From Cryptomeria japonica (lineage: Eukaryota > Streptophyta > Pinopsida > Cupressales > Cupressaceae), in NCBI RefSeq assembly GCF_030272615.1, contig NC_081411.1:215002654-215066653 (forward strand): a DNA stretch of 64,000 nt, written 5' to 3'. The number at the start of each line of letters is the position of its first letter. Within the stretch, counting starts at the first letter, position 1. Shown here one piece after another: positions 33,031 to 43,300 of the stretch. Below the pieces are notes generated by a model. The model worked only from the letters and a program-made list of their open reading frames with translations. It was not told the DNA's origin and did not search any database. The translations under genes and the position numbers were made by a program.

Positions 33031-34008
33031 TTAAGCATAATATCTACGCAAGTGCATAGCATTGATAGGTTCTTTAAGAGGCGTACCATCTACATCCGTT
33101 ATTTTGTAAGCACCTGATCCATAATCTTTAATAACAATGTATGGTCCAAGCCAATTAGGACTAAATTTTCCCTTTTCTGCAAGTAAGGCATTCACATTGC
33201 GCTGATTCTCATAGAGGACTAAGTCACCTACTGAGAAGGAACGTTGAATAACCTTATCATTATAGCTTCGTTGTAGAGTTTTGTGATACGCTTGAATATG
33301 CTCAAGAGTGTTTATACACTGTTCATCAAGCATCTCAAGCTGTTGAAGTCGTTGTTCTCTATAAGAGTCATCATCTACTATACCTTTGAGAGAAACCCTA
33401 AGTGATGGAATCTCTAACTCTAAAGGCATAATAGCGTCAGCACCATAAACAAGATTATAAGGAGTAGTTCCTGTAGCAATTCGTACACTTGTTCGATAGA
33501 CCCAAAGAGCATAGATTAGCTGATTACTCCAATCCTTACCATGCTTATTCACGGTTTTGCAAAGAATTTGTTCAATTATCTTATTGGAGGATTCGGCTTG
33601 ACCATTTGATTGAGGATAGTATGGTGTAGAAAATCGATGTTTGATATGATACTTCTCGAGGAATTTCTTCACATACTTGTTCTTAAATGATGTCCCATTA
33701 TCTGAGATTATAGTGGAAGGTATCCCGAATTGAGAAATGATGTTTTCTAGAAGAAATTGACAAATCACTTCAGCAGTAGTAGAGCGAAGGGGAATAGCTT
33801 CTACCCACTTCGTAAAGTAATCTGTTGTAGTTATAATGAAGGTGTGTCCTTGAGATGAAGGAGGAGAGATTTTACCAATGAGATCCAAACCCCATGCGGA
33901 GAAAGGCCAAGAAGCTACTTGAGAATGAAGTTCTTGGGCAGGAGCATGAATCAGATTATTGTGTTGTTGACATTGATGACATTTCTTAACAAATGAAAAA
34001 GAATCCTT
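33031..34008 (-). CDS. Integrase of element B
   Basis: The frame continues from the second RNase H across one TAG (34009-34011). The zinc-binding part spans that stop: GACGGHFRGKSL before it and KKCHQCQQHNNLIHAP after. From the ATG at 33888 the core has D23 (TTDYF), D63 (SDNGT) and E99 (QAESSN), exactly the D,D35E spacing of retroviral-type integrases, so the catalytic triad is intact. The tail includes VLYENQR, NWLGPYIVIKDYGSGAYKI and HLRRYYA, the usual C-terminal domain of Tat elements. It inserts the cDNA into chromosomes. Confidence 0.9.
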   Translation of the reverse strand, partial: KDSFSFVKKCHQCQQHNNLIHAPAQELHSQVASWPFSAWGLDLIGKISPPSSQGHTFIITTTDYFTKWVEAIPLRSTTAEVICQFLLENIISQFGIPSTIISDNGTSFKNKYVKKFLEKYHIKHRFSTPYYPQSNGQAESSNKIIEQILCKTVNKHGKDWSNQLIYALWVYRTSVRIATGTTPYNLVYGADAIMPLELEIPSLRVSLKGIVDDDSYREQRLQQLEMLDEQCINTLEHIQAYHKTLQRSYNDKVIQRSFSVGDLVLYENQRNVNALLAEKGKFSPNWLGPYIVIKDYGSGAYKITDVDGTPLKEPINAMHLRRYYA

Positions 34009-35016
34009 CTACATAGTTTGCCAATAGTATCCCATACGAAGCAATATTTGAACCAAGGATTTGCCTCTGAAATGCCCCCCACAGGCGCCTGAATGTGCCT
34101 CTTCAAGAGCAACGGGGATTTCTAATTTGTTAAGATAGCGAAGGAGAAGACCGTCATAACCCCTTCGGTAAAGGACATTAGAAAGAATGATATACCTAGC
34201 AGACAGCTTGCGGATTCTAGCCCTAGTGTTCCTATTGGTGGAATCAGGAAAGGTACCATCAGTCAAATATCTTACGATATGCAAATACCATTCATCTGAA
34301 TCTACAAAGTCACAACATGTTACCAAGCTAGAATCGTCTACAATAGCTAGAGAAATAAGGTTGTGAATAACAAATTTAAGATCAACCATAGGGTCCTCTA
34401 AAGATACAAGAGAAGCCACATATGCCAGTGCGTCCGCATGTCGATTATCTTTTCGAGGAACAGGTTCCATGGTATAAGAATCAAATTTTTGTAATAAAGA
34501 GATAGCAAGGTCTTTATATTGTGATAATTTGTCTTGTTTTGCTTGATACAGTCCTGTTACTTGTCTTATAATCAATTGCGAATCTCCATAAATATGTATG
34601 TGTTTTATGTTCAGAGCTAAGGCTGCTTTTATTCCCGCTATAAGAGCCTCATACTCAGCAATGTTATTGGTACATAGGAAATTTAGACGATAGGATAAGG
34701 GAATAGATTTCTTTGTAGGAGAAATCAGAACAACACCTGCCCCCGATCCCATACGACACTTAGAACCATCAAAGTATAATTCCCAAGTTTCATCTTTCTC
34801 TATAGAAAGAATGAAGTCATTGGGGAAAGACTCAGAATTAGGGAAGGAGAAAGGTGAAGGGGCCTCAACTAAGTGATCGGTCAATGCTTGTCCTTTAATT
34901 GCTCTTTGTGAAACAAATTTAAGGTCAAATTCAGTTAACATCATAACCCACTTAGCTAGGCGTCCTGATAAATCAGTTTTAGAGAAAAGATGCTTCAAAG
35001 GATCAAACTTTACCAT
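34009..35016 (-). CDS. Second RNase H of element B (Tat-type) and integrase N-terminus
   Basis: The frame is the same as RT and integrase. ETWELYFDGSKCRMGSGAGVV begins an archaeal-like RNase H; NIAEYEALIAGIKAAL supplies the second acidic residue and IYGDSQLIIRQV the third. RKDNRHADALA closes it. This extra domain after a decayed first RNase H is diagnostic of the Tat lineage. Downstream come YLHIVRYLTDGTFP and the integrase zinc region. A TGA at 35050-35052 separates it from RT, in a position where related elements read QKLRHYL or similar. Confidence 0.88.
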   Translation of the reverse strand: MVKFDPLKHLFSKTDLSGRLAKWVMMLTEFDLKFVSQRAIKGQALTDHLVEAPSPFSFPNSESFPNDFILSIEKDETWELYFDGSKCRMGSGAGVVLISPTKKSIPLSYRLNFLCTNNIAEYEALIAGIKAALALNIKHIHIYGDSQLIIRQVTGLYQAKQDKLSQYKDLAISLLQKFDSYTMEPVPRKDNRHADALAYVASLVSLEDPMVDLKFVIHNLISLAIVDDSSLVTCCDFVDSDEWYLHIVRYLTDGTFPDSTNRNTRARIRKLSARYIILSNVLYRRGYDGLLLRYLNKLEIPVALEEAHSGACGGHFRGKSLVQILLRMGYYWQTM

Positions 35017-35049
35017 GACGTGGACTTCTGAATTTAAAAGATAATGTTT

Positions 35050-36300
35050 TCATTTCTGAGTCACAAACACCAAGGCCAAGCATTGTCTTTCTATCGCAGA
35101 ATATCGGGTCTCATAATCGAGTAAGGTACGACTTATGTAATAAACCGGACATTCCTTACCATCTTTATCATGTTGTGCCAACAATGCTGCGAGAGCATGA
35201 GAGGAAGCAGCTGTATACAGAAGGAAAGGCTTAGAAGGTTCGGCAGGTTGAAGAATAGGAGGACTAGCCAAATACACTTTTAAATCTTCAAATGCTTGCT
35301 GACAATCTTCGTTCCATTGAAAAGTGATATCCTTTTTAAGAAGTTGAGTAAAAGGAAAGGTACGATCCGCAAGTTGAGATATGAACCTACGAATAGCTTG
35401 AATCTTTCCTTGTAAGCTTTTAAGTTGAGACACATTTCTAGGAGGTGGCATGTTGACAATAGCATCTATTTTCTTAGTGTCCACCTCAATCCCACGATGC
35501 GAAACTATGAATCCTAATAGTTTTCCACTATCCACACCGAAAACACATTTTCGGGGATTCAAGCGCATGTGATATTTACGAACTCTTTCAAAGATTTGAT
35601 GAAGGATTTTAATATGATCTATGCGAAGAATGGATTTGGCTATAATATCATCAACATAATCCTCTAAAATCTTATGCATATAATCATGAAAGATAAGGGT
35701 CATCGCTCGTTGATAAGTTGCACCGACATTTTTAAGTCCAAAAGGCATCATTATCCAACAAAACGTACCCCAAGGAGTGGTGAAAGCGGTTTTAAATTGA
35801 TCTTGAGGGTTAATGAAAATTTGATTGTATCCTGAAAAACCATCCATGAAGGATAACAAAGCATGTCCTACCGTAGAATCAACTATCATGTCAATGTTTG
35901 GAAGAGGGAAATCATCTTTCAAGGAAGCCTTATTCAAATCTTGAAAATCGGTACACATTCTTATTTTGTTATCTGGTTTAGCCACAGTGACAATATTTGA
36001 AATCCATGGGGAATAGTCAATAGGGCGGATAAATCCAGCCTCCAATAATTTTTCAATCTCAGCCTTAACAAGCAGAGCCACCTTAGGATTCATTTTTCGA
36101 ATCTTTTGTTTCACGGGCTTAGCATCATGAACTAAGATGATGTTATGAGTAACAATCTTAGGATCTATACCAGGCATGTCAGAGTATGTCCAAGCAAAGA
36201 TCTCAGGGAATTCATGCAATAAATCTTCATATTGTTTTTGTTCCTCTTCATCCAAACATTTTCCAATTTTAATAACTTTCTCCTTATTGCAAGGATCCAT
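35050..36300 (-). CDS. Reverse transcriptase with first, degenerate RNase H, element B
   Basis: The ORF has 416 codons. It opens with FAWTYSDMPGIDPKIVTH, the usual pre-RT segment. RT motifs follow in order: GFIRPIDYSPWISNIVTVAK, D153 in FMDGFSGYNQ, MPFGLKNVGATYQRAM, and the catalytic YVDD at 215-218, all intact. The C-terminal third is the first RNase H, where LYTAASSHALAALLAQ has lost the first acidic residue, a normal state in Tat elements. It copies element RNA into cDNA. The ATG at 36300 follows a cluster of three in-frame stops. Confidence 0.9.
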   Translation of the reverse strand: MDPCNKEKVIKIGKCLDEEEQKQYEDLLHEFPEIFAWTYSDMPGIDPKIVTHNIILVHDAKPVKQKIRKMNPKVALLVKAEIEKLLEAGFIRPIDYSPWISNIVTVAKPDNKIRMCTDFQDLNKASLKDDFPLPNIDMIVDSTVGHALLSFMDGFSGYNQIFINPQDQFKTAFTTPWGTFCWIMMPFGLKNVGATYQRAMTLIFHDYMHKILEDYVDDIIAKSILRIDHIKILHQIFERVRKYHMRLNPRKCVFGVDSGKLLGFIVSHRGIEVDTKKIDAIVNMPPPRNVSQLKSLQGKIQAIRRFISQLADRTFPFTQLLKKDITFQWNEDCQQAFEDLKVYLASPPILQPAEPSKPFLLYTAASSHALAALLAQHDKDGKECPVYYISRTLLDYETRYSAIERQCLALVFVTQK

Positions 36301-36366
36301 CTTAACATCAGTGGTGTCACTTATGAGAAGATTACTTTGTTGAGGAGTATCTCATAACTAAGGGAA

Positions 36367-38577
36367 TTATTTCACAATCTCATCATTATCAATCTCTTTT
36401 CCAAAATAGGCTTCAGTGTTCAAACAATAAGGGAGTCCCCTATTGTGATGATAACGAGGAAGAGTGTCATAGGCTCCCAAAAATTCAGCTAAAGCATCGT
36501 CGGTAGGGAAGACATCCAAAGCATAGGCACATGAAGGATCCCCATCAATATACTCAGGGTGTTGTATTGATAGAGATGTAGAAATAGCATTAACACTAAT
36601 GCATGGTCTTTTAGAAGCTTTAGTGCGTTTGCAGGGATTATAGCCAAGTCCAAAGGCATAATTGTGAAAATTAGTCTCTAGAGGAACTTTTATCCCTTGT
36701 TCATGAGCACCACAACCATTTCCATGATACCCATGCTTAGCAAAAATGCGAAAACCATGACCATAACGATCAGCCATTTCAGGAAGAGAAGGTGGTTTTT
36801 CATAAGACAAAGAATCAAACTCTTCATAATTAGAGGTGTGAGGAGAAGAAGTTTGAGAAGTGGCCACAAAATTATTACTCATAGGTTTAGGTAAGATTGA
36901 TTGATTTTTAGCTTCTTCCTTCTTTTCAACTTTAAGCTCTTTAGAAGGAACCTTATATTCACCTACAAAGGTGGGATTGAAATCAAGAGATCCCCAATCG
37001 TCTTCTTCGAGAACCTTCTCAGGATCAAAATCCTTCTTATGTGTAGATTCAAGTCGAGAAGAATCTTCTTCAGGAGCTCCAGACTCATCCAAAGAATTTT
37101 GATCATCTGAGAGCGAAGATTCATTGATAGGTATCTTGTTTAAAGAGTCATCACTAGGCGAGGACGGCTTAGAAGAACCCCCTTTGGAAGTAGATGTTTG
37201 TAGACAAGCTTGGAAATTAGTATCACCTATCAAGGTATATGTCTTATTGTTATATATAAATTTAACTTGTCTATGCAATGTAGAGGGGACAACTTGCATA
37301 CTGTGAATCCAAGGCCTCCCTAATAATAAGTTGTATGTTAAATTTCCCGACATAACATGGATAGGAGTAGGCAAAGTAACAGGTCCTACTATGAGAGGTA
37401 GGGTGATAATACCTAATGAAGTCTTAGCCACATCGTCAAAGCCTCGAATGGGACGTGAGTCAGGCTCAATGAGAGATGTATCCACATTCATTTTATGCAA
37501 TAGATTAATGCTACACACATTAAGGCCAGAGCCATTATCTACTAGTTTTCGTCTTATAGCAGTGTCTTTCATGATAACCACAATCATCAAGGGATCATAT
37601 TGTTGTTGAATTTCACTAGTAGGCAAATCATCTTGGGTAAACACAGTTTGAGCCTTAGGATTCATCACAGAGTTAACTAAAGATGCTATATTACTAGATG
37701 TATTCGGTGGAGGAACATTCAAATCTTTCAAGGCATCTTGTAACATTCCATGATGAGTGGAAGACGTTTGAATCAAATCCCAGAGGGATATCTTAGCAGG
37801 GGTAGCTTTAAGTTGTTCTATGAGATCGTATTCCTTACCCATAACTTGTGAAATACGAGGAGCTTGTGGAAGAATTGGTTGAGGATTAGGAAGAGAAACT
37901 AGAATAACAGGAGGAGGATTAGGCTGCCTATTATTTCTAGTGTGATAAGTATGGGCAACCGCATGATAACTCTCTCTAGTTATTTGCTTGGCACAACTAT
38001 AAGGACTTATAGGTTTTCTTCCTCACATGGTGATGATTGGTTTATTCGGAGTACGAAAGGAATCATGATCATACCCTCCTTGGACAGTAAGGAGAGGTGA
38101 TTTAGGAACTTGAAAGGTGGGAGAAGGATAAGCACCTTGGACTTCAAAGAGAGGCTTGTTATGCTCATTCAAGTTTATCATGTTAACCAATTTAGAAGTC
38201 TTGTTCTTGTTTAAAGATTTCGATAAAGCCACAAAGTCATCAAGAGCGTCATCCAACAAAGCATGATCATATCAATTAAAAGGTTTATCTTTTGATTCAA
38301 AAGGAGACATCTCCTCATAGAGGGGATTATTGAAAACAACCATGTTACTAGATTCAGTGGAAGAGTTGATAGGAATGTACCCTTGAGAGGAACCATTCAA
38401 CTTATCTTTCTCATCACATCTAAATGGCATAGTAACAAGGTTTATGAGTTTTTGGTAAAATGAAGGTTTGGCATCTTTAGGGTTTAAAAACTCATCTAAA
38501 GCTTCATCTAATTCGTCTTGGCTATACTCATAATAATCATCAAAAGCATGAACATTTTGCAAATAAAAATCTGACAT
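36367..38577 (-). CDS. Gag-less N-terminal polyprotein of element B: protease and G-patch
   Basis: One frame runs from 38577 with two internal TGA codons (38272 and 38023), leaving a 491-codon ORF from 37842. The N-terminus (DELDEALDEFLNPKD, MLDDALDDF, QGGY repeats) is shared with elements A and C. The spacer YDLIEQLKATPAKISLWDL precedes protease (LVDNGSGLNVC, D102; LLLGRPWIHSM). A Ser/Glu-rich linker and a G-patch (GHGFRIFAKHGYHGNGCG, about 355-405) follow. Capsid and zinc-knuckle domains, normally ahead of the spacer, are absent. The end at 36367 is a cluster of three stops within 18 bases, all in frame with RT. Confidence 0.85.
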
Positions 38578-38732
38578 TTTGAAATAAAGGTTGCATAAAA
38601 TTTAAACACACAATGCAAAGAAACACACCCCCTTTTTCTTTTTTTTTCTTTCTTTTTAATGAAAATGAAATGAAAACACACTAAATCTAGATCTAGATCT
38701 AACAAATGTAATGCAAGAGGAAGCAATGATAG

Positions 38733-38754
38733 ATTCATGTCGGGTTCACCAAAA
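38733..38754 (-). promoter_or_regulatory. Primer-binding region of element B
   Basis: The minus strand reads TTTTGGTGAACCCGACATGA next to the 5' LTR. The match to the gag-only element is one substitution in 20 bases. Which tRNA primes synthesis was not determined. Confidence 0.7.
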
Positions 38755-40425
38755 TGTGTAGGGGAAAAAGCGAGACTAGGTTAACATGCCCTAATCCTAC
38801 CTTTTGACACACATTACGGAATACGAAAGAGCCTAGAGGTATCACACAATTGGCTACTTCTTCTTGTGAAAGAGAGAGCCACAGGCTACCTATTAGGATT
38901 TCTATTCCTTTGTTGAAATTGGAAGATCAAATGATGCAAGTTCAATTCCTAATCCCAAAATGCAAGTATGAACTAATAACAAGATTGCAGAATTGAGATT
39001 AAACAATGAACAACTGTAAACACAAGGACAAAACAAGAATGCAGATGCGTACCCGGAGTCAAAATCTGATTGAAAATGTTTGGGATGGGGGCGCGGGCAC
39101 CACTGTCCTAATTCTGTCCCGAAAACTACACCTGAAACTGCTGTTTTGCACTCTGGAAAACTGTCGGAAATGTCGAAAAAATGCTATCTGTCAGGAGGAC
39201 CAGGGCGCCCAGCGCCTCTGTCCCAGGGACCAGGGCACCCAGTGCCCCTGTCCTGGTAGGACCAGGGCACCTAGCGCCCCTGTCCAAGTCTTTTTCTCTG
39301 GAATTTGATGTGGAGTGCTGTCTCGACCTGCTTTTCCCGGATCTGTCACCTGCGGCATCGTTCGAGTCCCGAAACCTGCACTTATATCTGAAAAGGGTAT
39401 GGGTGGCTATATAGGGTTTTACCTTAGTCAAACCCCTGCTTCGGTGATTTCCACCTCCACGAATAGCCAAGTTGTATTGTAAAATGTATTGTGTGTGCAG
39501 ACCTAGTGTGTGTGCAAGGTCCTAAAAATGCAAGCAAGCAAACTAGAGCAACCTAGAAAGTAAACCCTAATTGCTTGTAAATGACGATGTAAATACTCTA
39601 AATCAAGATGCAAAGTGATCTAAAGCATGAATAAAGGATATATTGAAGCTTATGCAAAGACATGAAAACAACATGAAATCATACCCAACCCCCAAGGGAG
39701 GAGTACAAGCCAATCTTCAGTCGGTAATCTCCTATTGTTCTTCAATGTCTTCCAAGCCCTAAATGGATGAATGAAATTGATAAATGCTTGATAGAAGGAT
39801 GTTGAATGTTGTTGAAGTCTTCAAAGATCTTCTCTTTCGCTGCATATGAGGTTCCTCAAAACAAAAATTGGATCCCTTCAAATGAAGAAAGAGAGCTCTT
39901 ATGTAGGAAACCCTAGATCGTAATTTCATCTTTTGGCCAACCTAGAGATTGAATTTCCCGCCAATTTCTTGGGGTTAAGCTTTATTTTGTGATTGGATTG
40001 TGCTCCTAAAATTTCAAGAAAAATGTCCGAGACCATGTGCACTCCGGGCGCCACGATCCCGACAACTTTTCACCGAATTTTCAGGGCCGTCGAATATGAT
40101 GATTTTAGAGAGAATCTCGAAGTTACAGGTCATTTCAAGATGTTTTGACCCCCGAAACCAAGCCCCCAAGCTCAAAATAGGACTTAATTAGGGTTTTTGA
40201 TTGAGTGATGTATTGGAGGAATAAAATGAAAAGGGCACACTTTAACGAAAGGGCCCAACTTTATGATGTAGAGGATGATGAAATAGGACCTTAGACCTAA
40301 TTAATTTGATTAATTAAGTGCTAAAGGAGAAATGCAATGCAAAATGTAAAATGCACTAAGCCGGGTGCTAAACTAGGTGTGAAATTGTACCACCCTAGCA
40401 AGTGCGTACAATTTACGACGCTACA
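38755..40425 (-). repeat. 5' LTR of element B (1671 bp)
   Basis: It runs TGTAGCGTCG to CCCCTACACA in minus orientation. A promoter-like region, ACATAAGAGCTCTC, lies at about 39890-39905; element A has CATATAAGAGCTC at the same place. Palindromic boxes lie at 39197-39223, 39227-39253 and 39259-39285. The hairpin lies at 40029-40060. Confidence 0.93.
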
Positions 40426-41480
40426 CAAATATTTTTGGTTGAGGAAATATTTCAAGATTTCATGGTCCATCTTGATCTTGAAATTTGACAATATTTGCAT
40501 GAGGGCCAAAATATGTTTATCATAGATTGAGAATATCCTTTTCACCTAGTTGGATTTATAACTTTGAAAGGCAATGGGGTGATTTAGCATGAGTGTGACT
40601 TTGATTCCCTCTCCAAAATAATTAAATTCCAAAATAAATGGAAGAAAAAATTTAGTAATAGCTAATAGAGGACATGACCTCATTACCACCTTTAGCTTGT
40701 CAAAATTCTATTGTTTCACTTTCATCCACTCGAAGGCTCCTTCCTATGTTAGGTTGGTTAAGGGAGTGGTTAGCTATGAAAAACCTTTATAAAATATTTT
40801 GTAGTAACTCTATAGGCCAAGGGGTAGAGGAAAACCCATAACCCAGAACCACCTTGATCTTTTCCCAGTCTACTTGCACTCCCTTTACACTGATGATGTG
40901 CTCTAAATATGTAATTTATACCATAGAAATTCCATATTTAGACTCTTTATCAAATAGTCTGGGAATCCAAAAACCCCAACACTTCATATATGTACCTTAG
41001 GTGCATTTCCAATGTCTCGCTATAAATGATAATGTCATCAAAGAAAATGTGGACAAATTTCCTCAAATATTTTACAATCCATAAAAGAGTAGAATGTTGT
41101 AGGCACATTTTTCAAGCAAAATAAAATGATAAATATTCATAGTGCATATAGTTGCATCTAAAGTTATCTTATATATATCCTCCTTTCAAATATGGGTTTG
41201 ACGGTGACCCAATTCAAGGACTATTTTTTAGAAATAGATTACTCCATGGAATTTGTTTATTAGCTTATCAATCCTAGGGATTAGGTACCAATTTATTATT
41301 GTAGATACCTATTTAGTATTTAGTATTTAATGAACACTCTCAATGTTTTGTGCTTCTTTCTTACCAATACCACCAAGGAAGAAAACGGGTTGAATCTAGG
41401 TTGAACGTACCCTATTTCTAATAACTCCTTTATTGTGTTTTTCATTGTATTCCTTTTGTTATTTGAGATGAAGATAAGAG
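40426..41480 (-). mobile_element. Chromovirus-type Ty3/gypsy, RT to RNase H (right of insertion)
   Basis: On the minus strand from about 41480 the RT reads RFNPFSSLVVLVRKKHKTLRVF, then KFVHIFFDDIIIYSETL with an intact DD pair, then the start of RNase H: HPIAFQSYKSN, IFSIYDKHILALMQIL and HEILKYFLNQKYL, ending at the insertion. It continues at 27634. Frameshifts and stops are frequent. The CAAAT at 40426-40430 is the right copy of the duplication. Confidence 0.8.
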
Positions 41481-42500
41481 GTAGTGATAATACTCACAAA
41501 GTATAATACATCCAAAACCATACTCATTCTTACTATCCCTCTTTCACTCATTGGAATATGCTCACATAGACCTCTCCAACATGTATGAATTCAAACCCCA
41601 TGTCCTCTAACACTCCAACACCATAAGACCTTCCACTAGTCACTCACCCTAGTACATGCTCAATTAGGATTTCCAATCCCCATTCAAAGCATACAATGAA
41701 TAACCCCAACACATATACTTCATAGGCATCCCAAGAAGGATTCTCAACATACACAAAAGGGGTCTCTACTCCACCAACCAACCAAAGTACAAAGGAAGTC
41801 TTACTGTTACATAGTTGTGCTTTTGTGCCAGTCATATAGGCTTGAGAAAATCATGAACATGGCTTTCCTCTCCTCTCCCCAGTGCCTCCAAAAGGATTGT
41901 AGGACTTTATAGGGTCCATGTACTAACCTTCACAAAACTCCAACCATTGAACTTCCCATCAAACCCTATTTGGAAAACAAGAAATTATTGTCTCACTAGT
42001 TTTGCTAAGACAATCGTAGTCAATGTTAACTTAGGACAGCCAAAGGTTTGCTTAGTTATTGGTTCTTCAACTTGGTGAACCTTTCTCTTGTCAATGGAGC
42101 CCTCACACATTCCTCTTTCCCTTCACTAGACTCCCCAAGAACCATTGATGCATTCACACCACTTCAAACTCCATGAAATCACTGTGTTTCGGATTGTGAC
42201 TCAGAAATCAGTCCCTTGCATTCAACTAGCACATGCCAAAATTACTCATGAGCCCCTGCAAACACCAAAATATGAAAAGGCATATATATTTTACAAGTTC
42301 CTACTAGTTTTGGTGGTTTTCCTATGACTACAAATGATGCATTATATTATTTATGGTCACTGTTAACCCTAGGAAGGGTTTTGACAGTGCTTTACAAAAA
42401 CTGGAATATCTTTTTCAAAACAAAATCAAATTGGATGAAACCGAAGCCAAAATAGAGGGGATTCAGTCCTCTTTCATCTCCAGTAGGTAGTAAATGTAAA
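41481..42500. other. Spacer, unidentified
   Basis: A minus-strand open stretch at 41644-41835 (TGTKAQLCNSKTSFVLWLVG) has protein-like texture, but I do not recognise it. It might be upstream coding of the chromovirus or of a neighbour. Nothing else stands out. Confidence 0.35.
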
Positions 42501-42539
42501 TGAATAACAAAATTTATGGATCCAAGGCCTGAAAGTGAC

Positions 42540-43300
42540 TGTCACGTGGAGTAACACAGGAAAAGTGCATAAAGCTTTAAGATTTTATTGATTTCTCCTT
42601 AGTATATGGAATTACAACCTTACAATGAATGAGGATAGGCCTTTTTATAGGTTTCTCAGCCTTCCCAATGCTTATAACTACCTTTTAAACTCCACTTAAT
42701 CGTTGGAGACATAAAATTGCCCTTTACAAAGAAAAGTTGCTCATGACAATATTTGTCAATAATGACAACTTTCAACATTTTGTTAAACCATGACCTTAAA
42801 CACATTGAAATAGATTCAAAATATACATGAAAGGACCTTTGGAACCAACTTTTACGTTCTTACATCAATTTGACCCATTTTGACCCATTTGCACAGTATT
42901 GTCCAAATTAATCAGGACCTTCCTAAGACCAACTAGACAACTTGATTACATGAATGGTCAAATGACCTTATTACAATGCTATTGGTCTCATTAGACCTTA
43001 TTGACACAAGAAACCGTATAGAATTCAAAATGTTCATATTTGACCCCATATAGGTCATTGGAATCAAGAGGTACACTTGGTTCTCTTGGTGCTCCTGCAC
43101 CAATGATCATCAAATGAGAACTATTGGCTATCATAATCACTATGCATAACAGGTTTTTGTTAGAGATATAGAGTATTATATTAGCAAAGTTATGAATTTA
43201 CAAGGCTACTTTGATGCATTTTATTCCTACCTCTAGGAGGTAGCAAATTTTGGACGTGCACTCTTCTAATTATATGTTAATTCAGGCTTCTAATAGATTG
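42540..43300 (-). repeat. Possible LTR fragment, minus strand
   Basis: A minus-strand CTATAAAAAG at 42641-42650 lies in a context that looks like a plant LTR promoter (AAACCTATAAAAAGGCC). No paired copy, PPT or TSD was found, so the extent is a guess. Confidence 0.25.

Larger units (their letters stand above)
27635..40425 (-). mobile_element. Complete Tat-type Ty3/gypsy element B, gag-less, with antisense PMD gene
   Basis: The element is 12,791 bp with 1643- and 1671-bp LTRs and a CAAAT duplication. In minus orientation the order is 5' LTR, primer-binding site, protease/G-patch region, RT with a first, degenerate RNase H, a second (archaeal-like) RNase H, integrase, then a 3.7-kb region carrying an antisense PMD gene, PPT and 3' LTR. 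The second RNase H is the mark of the Tat clade. Antisense ORFs after pol are known in Tat relatives such as Grande and Retand. Gag is missing: only about 160 bp lie between the primer-binding site and the first ORF. The coding frame is broken only by stop codons. Confidence 0.92.
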
